DNA from: JBHIBA01 sp046758845
Lineage (GTDB): Bacteria > UBA8248 > JACPRG01 > G963555815
DNA: 28,379 nt
Direction of reading: 5' to 3'
Assembly (NCBI GenBank): GCA_046758845.1
Contig: JBHIBA010000024.1
Span: forward strand, 1-28,379
Shown here: one piece after another, positions 7,648 through 16,228 of the stretch
How positions within the stretch are numbered: the first letter of the stretch is position 1
Layout: each line of letters opens with the position of its first letter
Notes under the pieces: generated by a model
What the model was told of the DNA's origin: nothing
What the model saw: only the letters and a program-made list of their open reading frames with translations
Database searches by the model: none
Position numbers and translations under genes: made by a program

Positions 7648-8907
7648 ATGCATCATCGATTACGCCGAGTCGCCACGGGATTGGGGATTGCCGCAACTGC
7701 AATCCTGATCACCATCTTATTTCTTGAAGTCGCCTTCCGTTTATTCTTCCCCCAAGGCGAGTATGCGATAGCCCTGGCCCCATGGGGCTATACACACAAA
7801 GCGAATACGAAAATTTACTTCCATTATCATGGAAGAAAGATACCGATACACTACAACTCGAAGGGACTTCGGGGACCGAAATATCCCTATGAGAAACCTC
7901 CTGGAGTATTCCGCATCCTCATCCTGGGCGACTCATGGGCGGAGGACATGGGAAGCTATTATGAAAACCTGTTCTCGACGCGCCTCGAAAAGAGATTGAA
8001 TGAGCTTTATCCAAGTCCCCGGTTTGAGGTTATCAATGCGGGCCACTACGGTTTTAGCCACGTGCAGGAACTCATGTACTACCAGAAGGAAGGACGCAAG
8101 TTCCACCCCGACATTGTCCTCGTGCTCTACGCGCTGGATAGCCCCAGAGGTCGATATGCGACCCTCGAGGATGGCGTCCTCCGCCTTCATTTTCAGGAGT
8201 TCAGTCGTGTCCAGCATTTCGTCCGTGCGGTGATCACATGGATCCGGACGCACTCCCACTTCGGAAGCTTTGCCTTGACGCGATTGCAACAGTTGGACGC
8301 GCCCAAACGGTTTGTCGCGTCGCTCTTTCGCACACGGCCAAGGAACGCGTCGCCGAAAAATCCTTCGCAGGCGAAAAACGCCGCGCAGCCGAAAGGGCCT
8401 CCGCGCCGGACGGAAGAATCCCTGGGAGAACCGCTCGCCGTCTTTCCTTCCGATCACACGAAAGTGGCCAACCTCCCCCGGCGAGTCAAAAAGAAGCTCA
8501 TTGAGAAGGGGGTCATCCGAGACGCCCCGGGTGAGCGGACCATGATGGATTGGCACATCTGGTCTCGGTTCAAGCAGGAGACCGAGAAAGACGGGGGACG
8601 ATTGGTCATTTTTCAGATCTGGCCCGACTCGGTCTTCCGGTTCCCCAAAGGGACTCCGCCCTTGGACATCCCGGCCTATAACATCAAGCGGGATCCTCTA
8701 TTTCGCATCTCCCTGTACGAAAAGGCCCTGGCCGATGGGACCTACGACCCTTTGATCGACTCCCACCGCTGGGAATACGGGGGAAACGCGGAACTGGCGG
8801 AATTCCTCCTGAACACTCTCACCGAAGAGGGGTTTCTGCCCCCGCGTCCTTCCGGTCAGAATCACAATAGCTCCCCCCCTGTCGGATCCGAGGGCAACAC
8901 CCGCTGA
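7648..8907 (+). CDS. Membrane-anchored SGNH/GDSL-hydrolase-like protein
   Basis: The protein has 419 residues with an N-terminal signal anchor (about residues 10-33, GLGIAATAILITILFLEVAF). The catalytic region begins at RILILGDSWAED, giving a GDS motif with Ser96. INAGHYGFSHVQELMYYQ supplies the block-II Gly, and HPDIVLVLYALDSP replaces the usual block-III Asn region. Near the C-terminus IDSHRWEYGGN holds Asp371 and His373, a DxH arrangement like that of AlgX/AlgJ-type polysaccharide O-acetyltransferases or esterases. A Lys/Arg/Pro-rich linker lies at roughly residues 225-275. In a polysaccharide locus the probable job is adding or removing acyl groups on the glycan at the outer face of the membrane. 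Hydrolase and transferase cannot be told apart from sequence alone. Confidence 0.75.
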   Translation: MHHRLRRVATGLGIAATAILITILFLEVAFRLFFPQGEYAIALAPWGYTHKANTKIYFHYHGRKIPIHYNSKGLRGPKYPYEKPPGVFRILILGDSWAEDMGSYYENLFSTRLEKRLNELYPSPRFEVINAGHYGFSHVQELMYYQKEGRKFHPDIVLVLYALDSPRGRYATLEDGVLRLHFQEFSRVQHFVRAVITWIRTHSHFGSFALTRLQQLDAPKRFVASLFRTRPRNASPKNPSQAKNAAQPKGPPRRTEESLGEPLAVFPSDHTKVANLPRRVKKKLIEKGVIRDAPGERTMMDWHIWSRFKQETEKDGGRLVIFQIWPDSVFRFPKGTPPLDIPAYNIKRDPLFRISLYEKALADGTYDPLIDSHRWEYGGNAELAEFLLNTLTEEGFLPPRPSGQNHNSSPPVGSEGNTR

Positions 8908-9166
8908 TTCTTCAGCCGTCCGCTTTGCATCTTCATCCGACGTTGAGCGTTCAGTCCCGTCTGCGCGATATCTTTCGCTCGATCCTTTTTCATCGCCCTG
9001 CGCCGTCAAGGCGAATCGGGTATGGAGTGCTCTCTTCTGGCTCAGGATGAGGAGGGGGATTGACAGCGCGGACTCGTCGGTTGGGAATTCCGAATACGCA
9101 AGAATCAACTTTCACGATTCACCGGGGTTCGGGAGAGTGAATCCGTTGGGGCCTGGCGCTGAGAGC

Positions 9167-11050
9167 ATGAGAATCGCCCATGCCGTCCCCTACCGGGTCG
9201 ATTCCCGGAAAGATTGGACCACCGCCGTCGCGTCCGTGTTCCTGGTGGTGTGCGTGAGAGGCCTGGCGCCCTACCTGTTCGTTGAACGTCCGATCACTGC
9301 TCCGGCGATCGCCTCCCTCTTTGCGTTGGTCACTGGGTACACCTTTCTTTGGAGGATGCGGCATCGAGGCAGCGCGCGAGGCTGTGTCCCTGACGCGCTT
9401 TGGCTGACGCTGGCCCTGAGCGGCGCGGTGGTGGTCTTGGACCCCCATGGCGGGGTCCCCCCCCGATGGCTGCCGGCCGATCTCCAAGAGTTGCCGGGGA
9501 TCTTGGGTGTCCTCGCCTTCCTTGTCCTGCTCACCGGCTGGCTTTTCCAAAGCACGGTGGGCTTATGGATGAATGCGGCGGGTGAGCAGAGGGCTCCGGC
9601 CGGCGCAACCGGGAGGGGCCTCCTTTCTCTCCCCTTGCTCTTCTACCTGGTATGGTCCTGCGTGGAGAACCTCGTTGCCGGGAGGGTCGCCTCCCCGGCC
9701 ATCGTGCTCGGTTTCGCGGCCCTTCTGCTCCTCGTCCGGCTTCTCCCCGGAAGAGGATGGATGAACACCTTCTTCTTGCGGGTTGGGGGGATGGCCAAGA
9801 AGTGCGTGACCCTCTTTTCGCGGGACGACCGGGCGTTTGCGGTCATGATCGGACTATTCGCGTTCGCCTTGCGGGCCGCCTTCGCGGTCCAGCTCAACCG
9901 CGCGGATATGGACCCACGCCTCTTGGGGGGACCCGATAGCGGGGTTTACGACGAAGTGGGTTGGTCCATCGCCAGCGGCGCCGTGGGTCTGCTGCACCCG
10001 GGCCTCAAACTCTATGCCTACAATCCTGGTCCGAGCCTTTTCTACGCCCTGATCTATAAATTGATCGGCCACCACCCCGACTGGGTTCGCATCTTCCAAG
10101 CGGGTCTTTCCGCGCTGACCATCGTTCTGCTCTTCCGATTGGCCGTGACCTGGTTCGGCCAGGCGCCCGCCCGAATCGGGGCGTTTCTGATCGCGGGCAG
10201 AGGCTACCTGTTGGTCTACGGGACCTATCTGGGCTCTGAGACCTTGGGCTTGTTTCTCCTCACACTGGTGGTTCTTCTCTTGTTTGCGATGCAGCGCCGG
10301 TCGAAAGAAGGAGAGATTGATGGACTTGTCGTCAGGGCGGCAGGCGCCGGCCTTCTCCTGGGAGCCCTGATCCTGACGCGCCCGGAATATCAAATCTTCC
10401 TTCTCGCCGCGTTTGCCTGGCTTTGGTTCGTCGTCAAGGCCCGAAGGTTGTGGGTCCTCGCGAGCTTTCTGTTGGGCGCCTTCGTCATCTTGGTTCCGAT
10501 GATGGCGAGAAACCATGCTTCGGTGGGCCACTTCGGCCTGAACAATCCCCAGGTGATCGAGACGGCGTATCGGATGCCTTCTCTCAATCGCCATGTGGGA
10601 CGCGCCCCAAGGGGGATTTTTGACAAAGATTATCTTGCACGGGCGGCCCGATCCGTCGCGGGGAATCCCCTCGCGGCCCTCCGAGGGATTGGGGGGGATA
10701 TGGCGGTCAACTTCTACGAGTTCTGGAACTGGAAACGGTACGTGAACAACCCGGCCTTCGTCTTCTTTTTCCGAAACGAACGCGTCATGATGCTGATTGG
10801 CGCGTCCCTCACAGCGATGCTCATCGTGGGTCTGTTATCAAGCGGCCATCTCGCCGCCTCTCTTTCCCTCTTGTACGTCCTGATCGGAGTGAAGACTTTG
10901 ATCCATCTCATCCTTCACTCCCACGAGTGGTGGCGGTTCACCGTCGAGCCTTTCATCAACCTCTTTCAGGGATATGGAATTTACGCGTGGGTGGGCTGCG
11001 TCATGCGGAACCGGACGGGCTCGCAGCCAGCGGCGGCACGAGCGGCCTGA
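9167..11050 (+). CDS. Large polytopic GT-C/GT39-like glycosyltransferase with extra N-terminal membrane domain
   Basis: I prefer ATG 9167, giving 627 residues, because the first membrane helix follows soon after; ATG 9047 would add 40 hydrophilic residues with no domain character. About 210 residues with five or six hydrophobic helices precede the canonical GT-C part. That part opens at DRAFAVMIGLFAFALRAAFAV and has the loop GGPDSGVYDEVGW (Asp257, Tyr261). Next come KLYAYNPGPSLFYALIYKLIG and ARIGAFLIAGRGYLLVYGTYLGSETLGLF, which match the GT39 helix-loop pattern, including the PGPSLFYAL segment seen in many such proteins. Expected role: use of a polyprenyl-phosphate sugar on the outer membrane face. 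The N-terminal extension is of unknown use. The GT4 gene follows 10 nt after its stop. Confidence 0.75.
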   Translation: MRIAHAVPYRVDSRKDWTTAVASVFLVVCVRGLAPYLFVERPITAPAIASLFALVTGYTFLWRMRHRGSARGCVPDALWLTLALSGAVVVLDPHGGVPPRWLPADLQELPGILGVLAFLVLLTGWLFQSTVGLWMNAAGEQRAPAGATGRGLLSLPLLFYLVWSCVENLVAGRVASPAIVLGFAALLLLVRLLPGRGWMNTFFLRVGGMAKKCVTLFSRDDRAFAVMIGLFAFALRAAFAVQLNRADMDPRLLGGPDSGVYDEVGWSIASGAVGLLHPGLKLYAYNPGPSLFYALIYKLIGHHPDWVRIFQAGLSALTIVLLFRLAVTWFGQAPARIGAFLIAGRGYLLVYGTYLGSETLGLFLLTLVVLLLFAMQRRSKEGEIDGLVVRAAGAGLLLGALILTRPEYQIFLLAAFAWLWFVVKARRLWVLASFLLGAFVILVPMMARNHASVGHFGLNNPQVIETAYRMPSLNRHVGRAPRGIFDKDYLARAARSVAGNPLAALRGIGGDMAVNFYEFWNWKRYVNNPAFVFFFRNERVMMLIGASLTAMLIVGLLSSGHLAASLSLLYVLIGVKTLIHLILHSHEWWRFTVEPFINLFQGYGIYAWVGCVMRNRTGSQPAAARAA

Positions 11051-11060
11051 GGATTTTCCC

Positions 11061-12218
11061 GTGAAGGTTCGAACGCTGGTCATCGCGGCTTCTCTCGGGG
11101 GAGGCGGGGCGGAGCGGGTGATCACTACATTGCTGCGCAACCTCGATCGGCGACGGTTCGATCTCCATCTGGCGCTGGTCGACGCATCCGGCCCTTATCT
11201 TTCCCGTATCCCTCCCGACGTGACCGTCCATGACCTCCGGGCGAGGCGGGTTCGTTACGCACTGCTTCCGATTCTTCGGCTTGTCCGCCGCCTGCAACCC
11301 TCCGTGGCTCTTTCCACATTGGGATATCTGAACCTGGCGGTCATCGCCGCCCGGCCCCTCTGGCCGGCGGGGACGCGGCTTTGGGTCAGAGAGGCCAATA
11401 TCCCTTCGGCTTCTCTGCCGGAGGCTCCCCGCTCCCGGTTGCTTCAGTGGCTCTACCCTAGACTTTATCCGCGGGCCGATGGGATCGTCTGCGCGTCGGA
11501 AGGGATTCGGGATGACCTGGTGGATGGATTTCGCATCCCCCCGGCGAAAACGAAGGTGATCGTCAACCCCGTCGATACCGAAGCCATCCGCCATCAGACG
11601 GGCCAGGACGAAAGTCCCCTTCCAGGGGCCGGACCTCACCTCGTCGCAGCCGGGCGTCTGACTCGGCAAAAAGGGTTTGACCTGCTGCTCAGGGCGGTCT
11701 CGCCCCTCATCCACCAGCGGCGGCAAATTCACCTGACCATTCTGGGGGCTGGCCCGGAGAAAACCGCCCTCGGTCGGCTGGCCGAGTCCCTGAAAATTTC
11801 GGATTCCGTTTCCATGCCGGGCTTCGTAGACAATCCGTACAGCTATTTCCGTGCGGCCGACCTTTTCATCCTGTCTTCCCGGTGGGAAGGGCTCCCCAAC
11901 GTGGTGTTAGAGGCCCTGGCCTGCGGAACGCCGGTGGTCGGCTTCGATTGTTCCGGGGGAGGCGTTCGGGAGATCGCGCGGGAAACGGAGGAGGTCGTCC
12001 TGGTCCCTCCGAACGACGTGCCGACCCTGACCGTCGCAATCCGGGAGAACCTGGAACGCAAGAACGCGTCCTCGAGCCCACCACTTTTGCCGGCGAGATT
12101 TCAGATTGAGTCCGTCGTGAAGCGATACGAAGAGGTCCTCCTGGGTGAAGGTCTCTCCTGGACCGAGGACACTGGATTCAAACGGATGGTCAGGCCGGAA
12201 GGTTTCTCCGGGCGATAA
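11061..12218 (+). CDS. Glycosyltransferase family 4
   Basis: GTG 11061 lies eight bases after GAGG and starts a 385-residue protein with the complete two-domain GT-B layout. The N-terminal domain opens with LVIAASLGGGGAERVITTLL (GGxERxxxxL, residues 13-25), the usual start of lipid-linked-oligosaccharide GT4 enzymes. The C-terminal domain has VAAGRLTRQKGFDLLLRA (195-212) with the phosphate-binding Arg and Lys, and WEGLPNVVLEALACGTPVV, in which Glu276 and Glu284 form an intact EX7E motif. It should transfer a hexose from a nucleotide sugar with retention of configuration, on the cytosolic side. It lies between two GT-C membrane proteins, separated by 10 nt upstream and 45 nt downstream, so it probably belongs to the same transcript. 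Confidence 0.93.
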   Translation: MKVRTLVIAASLGGGGAERVITTLLRNLDRRRFDLHLALVDASGPYLSRIPPDVTVHDLRARRVRYALLPILRLVRRLQPSVALSTLGYLNLAVIAARPLWPAGTRLWVREANIPSASLPEAPRSRLLQWLYPRLYPRADGIVCASEGIRDDLVDGFRIPPAKTKVIVNPVDTEAIRHQTGQDESPLPGAGPHLVAAGRLTRQKGFDLLLRAVSPLIHQRRQIHLTILGAGPEKTALGRLAESLKISDSVSMPGFVDNPYSYFRAADLFILSSRWEGLPNVVLEALACGTPVVGFDCSGGGVREIARETEEVVLVPPNDVPTLTVAIRENLERKNASSSPPLLPARFQIESVVKRYEEVLLGEGLSWTEDTGFKRMVRPEGFSGR

Positions 12219-12263
12219 TCCGAATCAACCAAAGGACGGAATCTCCGGAACCTGGGGGTTTCC

Positions 12264-14060
12264 TTGAAGCGAAGCACACTCGTTTTCCTGGCGCTGATTT
12301 TGCTCGGGGCCCTTTTCTTGCGGACCTACCGTCTCTCCGAGGTCGGCCTTCGGGTCGGAAACGAGAGCAAGAATTACGGCGGGGCGGCCAAAATAGCGAC
12401 CCACCTCCGGTGGTGGTTAACCCAAGAGGGCAGTTCCCTGCCGGGAAAAGAGCGGCGGGAGACCCTGAAGGCTTCCATCGAGCGGGTCGCGGGGACGCCG
12501 GGCTCCTGGCACCCCAGCAAGCCCTTCTTCGGCCTTCTGACCGTCCTGGCATTCGTGCTCTTCGGGCCTTCCCCGTACCACCTCCTGATGATCAGCGCGG
12601 TCCTGGGCGCCGCAACCGTGGGATTGGCCTACTGGCTTGCGCGCAGGCTGGGACGGGGGGAGGTCTTTGCTCTGATGGGCGCGCTGGCCATGAGCGTCTC
12701 TGGGTTCCATTTGATCTGGTCGAGAAGCGGGTTCGCGCATTCGACCGCTACTCTCCTCTTGACGCTGGGCCTTGCCTGTTACGCCCAAGCGATATGGGGA
12801 GGGTCAAAAGACTCCGGAATATGGCTTCTGATTTCCGGACTCGTCCTCGGGGCGGGCGTCGCAAGCCACCCTGTTGTCGCCCCTTACATCGGTGTGTGCT
12901 TTCTGACGGAAATCTACCGGATTGCGCAGGGAAGCGGCATACGGCGCGGGCTGAGGAATCTGGTTCTGCTCGGCGCCGGGGTCGGCGTTATCCTGGTCTC
13001 CATGGAGCTTCTCACCCGGATGGCCGATCGGGCCGTGCTTCCCCATTTCTCAGAACTCTATGCGAAATTCCAGCCCTATAGCGGCGGGTTGCTCGCTGAT
13101 AAAGAGACTGCCATAGAGCGCGCCGGCCTGGTCGTGTCCCTGAGGTGGCTGTTGAGCGGCAATTTCTTGATGCCCTTCCTGTATGGAGAGGGCGTCGTGA
13201 TGAGCTTCCTGGTGGCCACCGGGTTGACGATGACCATCGTCCGGCTCTGGCGGGAGCGAAAGGCCCAGGATTTCTTCCTCTTTGTCGGCTTCCTGTTGCC
13301 CCTGGCCTTTTTCCTGGCCGCAGTCGTCAAACCCTTCGCGCGGAACTTGGCGCCCTTAACGCCATTCATCGCGCTGCTGGCGGGGATAAGCCTGGCCTCC
13401 GGGTGGCGGCGATATCGGGGGATAGCCTGGCGGTTTGGCTTTATCGCTTTCGTCGTGGGGGTGCAGTTGTTCCACGTTTCGTATTTGTTCAACATCCGCT
13501 CGGGTTATGCCGCCGCCTCGGATTGGCTGGCGCAAAGCGGGGGAGGGATTGTGCTCGTCAAGCCGTCGGTGGCGGGGGTCTTGCTCTACAACAACGGTGT
13601 CAAGAACGTTTTCGAGGTTGAGAAGGTCCCCGGGGACGAACAATTGAATGCCGTTCACGCCGTTTGGATGCGACCCGCCCGGATCTGCGGATTGGACAAG
13701 CCCGTATACGCCTCGCTGGTCGCGATTTCCGAAAGGGTCCCCGAAAGGTATAGAACATGGCTCCCTGCTGTGAATTGGGACGCCCCCGCGGCCAGCTTTC
13801 CCAATCCAGAGCCTTTCACCCGTAAGAAGATGGAGCTTCTCCACGGAATCCGGCAGGTCGCCGCAAGGTTGGGTCTTCAGGGGATTCTCAAAAAGGTGGA
13901 TAATCTGATGCGCGAAGAGAGGCACAATGTTGCGGTCAATACAATCCACCTTTTCCGGAATATGGGTCCACCGTGTTCCTCGAACCCTGAGAGCTCCCGC
14001 CCCCGCACGCCAGTTCATGAAGGCCCGCCGGGTCTCGGTTTGAAACCTGATGGTAGATAA
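12264..14060 (+). CDS. Polytopic GT-C/GT39-like glycosyltransferase
   Basis: TTG 12264, with GGGGG just upstream, begins a 598-residue protein. The signature region follows the first helix directly: RTYRLSEVGLRVGNESKNYGGAA. Here the usual Asp-Glu of GT39 is Asn-Glu (Glu34), with Tyr38 kept. WHPSKPFFGLLTVLAFVLFGPSPYHLLMISAVLGAATVGLAYWLARRLGRGEVFALMGALAMSVSGFHLIWSRSG is a textbook GT39 helix pattern, and the charged loop before it is unusually long. After the last helix (near HVSYLFNIRSGYAAASDWL) there is a soluble C-terminal domain of about 190 residues, as in PMT/ArnT-like proteins. The catalytic acidic residue is retained as Glu, so activity is plausible. The substrate cannot be assigned. 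Confidence 0.78.
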   Translation: MKRSTLVFLALILLGALFLRTYRLSEVGLRVGNESKNYGGAAKIATHLRWWLTQEGSSLPGKERRETLKASIERVAGTPGSWHPSKPFFGLLTVLAFVLFGPSPYHLLMISAVLGAATVGLAYWLARRLGRGEVFALMGALAMSVSGFHLIWSRSGFAHSTATLLLTLGLACYAQAIWGGSKDSGIWLLISGLVLGAGVASHPVVAPYIGVCFLTEIYRIAQGSGIRRGLRNLVLLGAGVGVILVSMELLTRMADRAVLPHFSELYAKFQPYSGGLLADKETAIERAGLVVSLRWLLSGNFLMPFLYGEGVVMSFLVATGLTMTIVRLWRERKAQDFFLFVGFLLPLAFFLAAVVKPFARNLAPLTPFIALLAGISLASGWRRYRGIAWRFGFIAFVVGVQLFHVSYLFNIRSGYAAASDWLAQSGGGIVLVKPSVAGVLLYNNGVKNVFEVEKVPGDEQLNAVHAVWMRPARICGLDKPVYASLVAISERVPERYRTWLPAVNWDAPAASFPNPEPFTRKKMELLHGIRQVAARLGLQGILKKVDNLMREERHNVAVNTIHLFRNMGPPCSSNPESSRPRTPVHEGPPGLGLKPDGR

Positions 14061-14147
14061 GCTCCAAAGGCAAATCGAGTTCCCTGAGCCTCGGGCGAAA
14101 CGCTACTCGTCGCACTTCTGTTGTTTGGAGGGCGGTAGAGACGGGCC

Positions 14148-14876
14148 GTGACACCTCCTACCGCAGTCGAAAGGGTTATGGAAAATCGGAGGTCCTGGAA
14201 CAAAAGATCCCTCCTGCGGGAACTCTATTCCGAATGGTTTGAAATTATGGTTTCGCATCTGTGCCCAGGTCTGACTGTGGAGGTCGGAAGCGGTCCCGGT
14301 CGCTTCGCCGAATTCTACGGCGGCGTGATCCCGTCCGATGTCTTGTTCGTTCCATGGGTCGATGTAGTCCTGGATGCGATGCACCTTCCGTTCAAAACGA
14401 GGGCGGTGCACAACCTGGTCATGCTGGACGTCTTCCATCATCTGGACCCGAGTGCATTCTTGGACGAGGCAACACGCGTCCTTTCGCCGGGAGGACGTGT
14501 CGTTATGATCGAACCCTATATTTCACCCTTTTCCTACCTGGTTTACCGCTTCATACACGAAGAACCGACGAAGTTGGACGAAGATCCTTTCTGGTCTCAC
14601 CGTTCTCGGGCCACCTACCCTCTCGATGGAAACCAGGCACTTCCCACATTGACATTTTGGCGGGATCCTCAACGGTTTCAGGAAAGGTGGCCGGCCTTAA
14701 CGATTCGCCACAAAGAACTTTTCAGCCTTCTCCTTTATCCGCTAAGCGGTGGATACGGCTACCCATCGCTGATTCCCCGCTTCGGAGTCCCGGCCGTCCG
14801 CTGGATCGAGCGGAGACTGTCCCCCCTGCGACGGTGGCTGGCCTTTCGCACTCTTGTGGTCTTGGAACGATGCTGA
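14148..14876 (+). CDS. Class I SAM-dependent methyltransferase (methyltransferase 11-like)
   Basis: The protein has 242 residues from GTG 14148; ATG 14178 (MENRRSWNK) is an equally good start. Motif I is LTVEVGSGPGRFAEF (SAM-binding VExGxGxG, residues 42-56). Then come DAMHLPFKTRAVHNLVMLDVFHHLDPSAFLDEATRVLSPGGRVVMIEPYISPFSY, which match motifs II to IV of small Rossmann methyltransferases, with DVFHHL as the usual post-motif. The C-terminal half (IRHKELFSLLLYPLSGGYGYPSL) resembles members that act on lipid-linked or sugar substrates. No catalytic residues for a specific acceptor can be read. The gene overlaps the next membrane-protein gene by 7 nt, which ties it to the polysaccharide locus, where sugar or phospho-lipid methylation is a reasonable guess. 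Confidence 0.85.
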   Translation: MTPPTAVERVMENRRSWNKRSLLRELYSEWFEIMVSHLCPGLTVEVGSGPGRFAEFYGGVIPSDVLFVPWVDVVLDAMHLPFKTRAVHNLVMLDVFHHLDPSAFLDEATRVLSPGGRVVMIEPYISPFSYLVYRFIHEEPTKLDEDPFWSHRSRATYPLDGNQALPTLTFWRDPQRFQERWPALTIRHKELFSLLLYPLSGGYGYPSLIPRFGVPAVRWIERRLSPLRRWLAFRTLVVLERC

Positions 14877-16228
14877 GAGAGGTCTTCCGGCCGATCCGAA
14901 CTGCCCAGGTTCTTACACAGAGACTGGATGCATCCGATTCGCTGAGAAAGGCACTTCCCGTTGCAGCGTTGTTTATCGGAGCGATCTGGGCGGTATCCCT
15001 CGGATTTCAGCTCGGAGTCCAAGAGGGAGGCGATACGCAGAACTACATTCGGTCGGCCCGCTTGTTGTCTGCTCGGGGGCTTTCAGCCCAGAGTCTTTTC
15101 GGCGGTGGATCCCTGGGCAACCTACTCTATCACATGACACATTTTTGGATCTTCTTATTGGGAAACGACGGCTTCGTGGCTTTCGCCGCGGCTCTCACGG
15201 CGCTTGTGCCTTTCTTCGTTGTGAAAATTCTACAGCATAACGCTGTCCATACACTGATTGTCTTGGTGGCCTTGTTTTATGTCGCTGTGAATCGAGAGAT
15301 TTATTCATGGGCCTTTTATGTCCTCGGAGCTGCGCTTTTACATCCGCATATTGTTCTTTTCCTCTATTTAATCACCTTTCGCAGATATTCTTGGTATCAC
15401 TTGTCGGTGATTCCAATCGTCTGGTACAGTACGCTCTTCATGCGCGCTACGGCTATTATCCTCATTCCAGCCACCATTATCTTCGCCACCTTGGGCGAAC
15501 ATCCCAAGAAAAAGTATTTCCTCTTCGGTCTCATGGTCGCAACCCTCGTTTTTATCCTCGCCTTCACCCTACGATCCCCCCTCACTCCGTCCCATCCCGC
15601 ACAGTCTCCGGCAAGGCAGCCCGCCGACATCGAACCGCGCGGTGGCCAAATCTCTGACCGAGGCCAGTATGCCATTTTCGGAAACGTCCTGACGATTGCG
15701 AGAAAGCATTTCGTGGCCGGAGAGCTCCTGAATGACCCAACCATGACTGAATATTTATCCGTTCCCTTCACGAAGGAAGAGGCGGAGGGCAAGTCCCTCG
15801 GGGAGCTTTGTCGTTCCCATAAAGGCTATTGCGGCCATTATTTCTTCCGGAAAGCCCTCGCCTTTTTCCTTCCCGTGTTTCCAAAATTCTCCACCAAGCA
15901 TAAAATTTTCAATGGGCTCTATTTTGGGTCCATGCTGTTATTGTCAGCCGTGGGTTTTATCTGGCTTTTCGCTGCAACCGCTAGAGCCGGCTGGCGCTCC
16001 CTGCTTCAAGAACGGAGAGAACACTTTGCAACCTACCTTCTGTGTGGACTCCTTCTGCCTCTTGCAGCCACTATGCATTTGCTTTCCGCGGTCGATCCCG
16101 ATGCGCAATATGTCATGACATGGACGCCGGCATGGATTCTGTTTAATGCCTTTCAGTTGAACTTCCTCTTGGAACTTTCGCGTGAATCCCGGAAGACCCA
16201 AGCGGCGGCAGCATCTCTGAAAGCATGA
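14870..16228 (+). CDS. Polytopic membrane protein, divergent GT-C-like
   Basis: ATG 14870 overlaps the methyltransferase stop by 7 nt and is a good coupled start; it gives 452 residues, although the frame is open farther upstream. Roughly ten membrane spans are visible. The first outer loop reads QEGGDTQNYIRSARLL, with Asp55 and Tyr59 in the acidic/aromatic GT-C position. Later helices (ALTALVPFFVVKILQ, HTLIVLVALFYVAVN, YVLGAALLHPHIVLFLYLIT) and the long loop with SPLTPSHPAQSPARQPADIE fit a GT-C or O-antigen-polymerase-type protein. The homology is weaker than for its neighbours, so a Wzy-like polymerase is the main alternative. Base composition falls here compared with the genes at 5-14 kb. 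The next gene starts inside its stop codon. Confidence 0.6.
   Translation: MLREVFRPIRTAQVLTQRLDASDSLRKALPVAALFIGAIWAVSLGFQLGVQEGGDTQNYIRSARLLSARGLSAQSLFGGGSLGNLLYHMTHFWIFLLGNDGFVAFAAALTALVPFFVVKILQHNAVHTLIVLVALFYVAVNREIYSWAFYVLGAALLHPHIVLFLYLITFRRYSWYHLSVIPIVWYSTLFMRATAIILIPATIIFATLGEHPKKKYFLFGLMVATLVFILAFTLRSPLTPSHPAQSPARQPADIEPRGGQISDRGQYAIFGNVLTIARKHFVAGELLNDPTMTEYLSVPFTKEEAEGKSLGELCRSHKGYCGHYFFRKALAFFLPVFPKFSTKHKIFNGLYFGSMLLLSAVGFIWLFAATARAGWRSLLQERREHFATYLLCGLLLPLAATMHLLSAVDPDAQYVMTWTPAWILFNAFQLNFLLELSRESRKTQAAAASLKA

Noticed and set aside
9060..9065. Perfect TTGACA as a -35 box before the large GT-C gene
   Set aside because: No acceptable -10 hexamer lies 16-18 nt downstream; the bases there are GC-rich. 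The same TTG also opens a 26-codon frame after AGGAG, but that has no other support.
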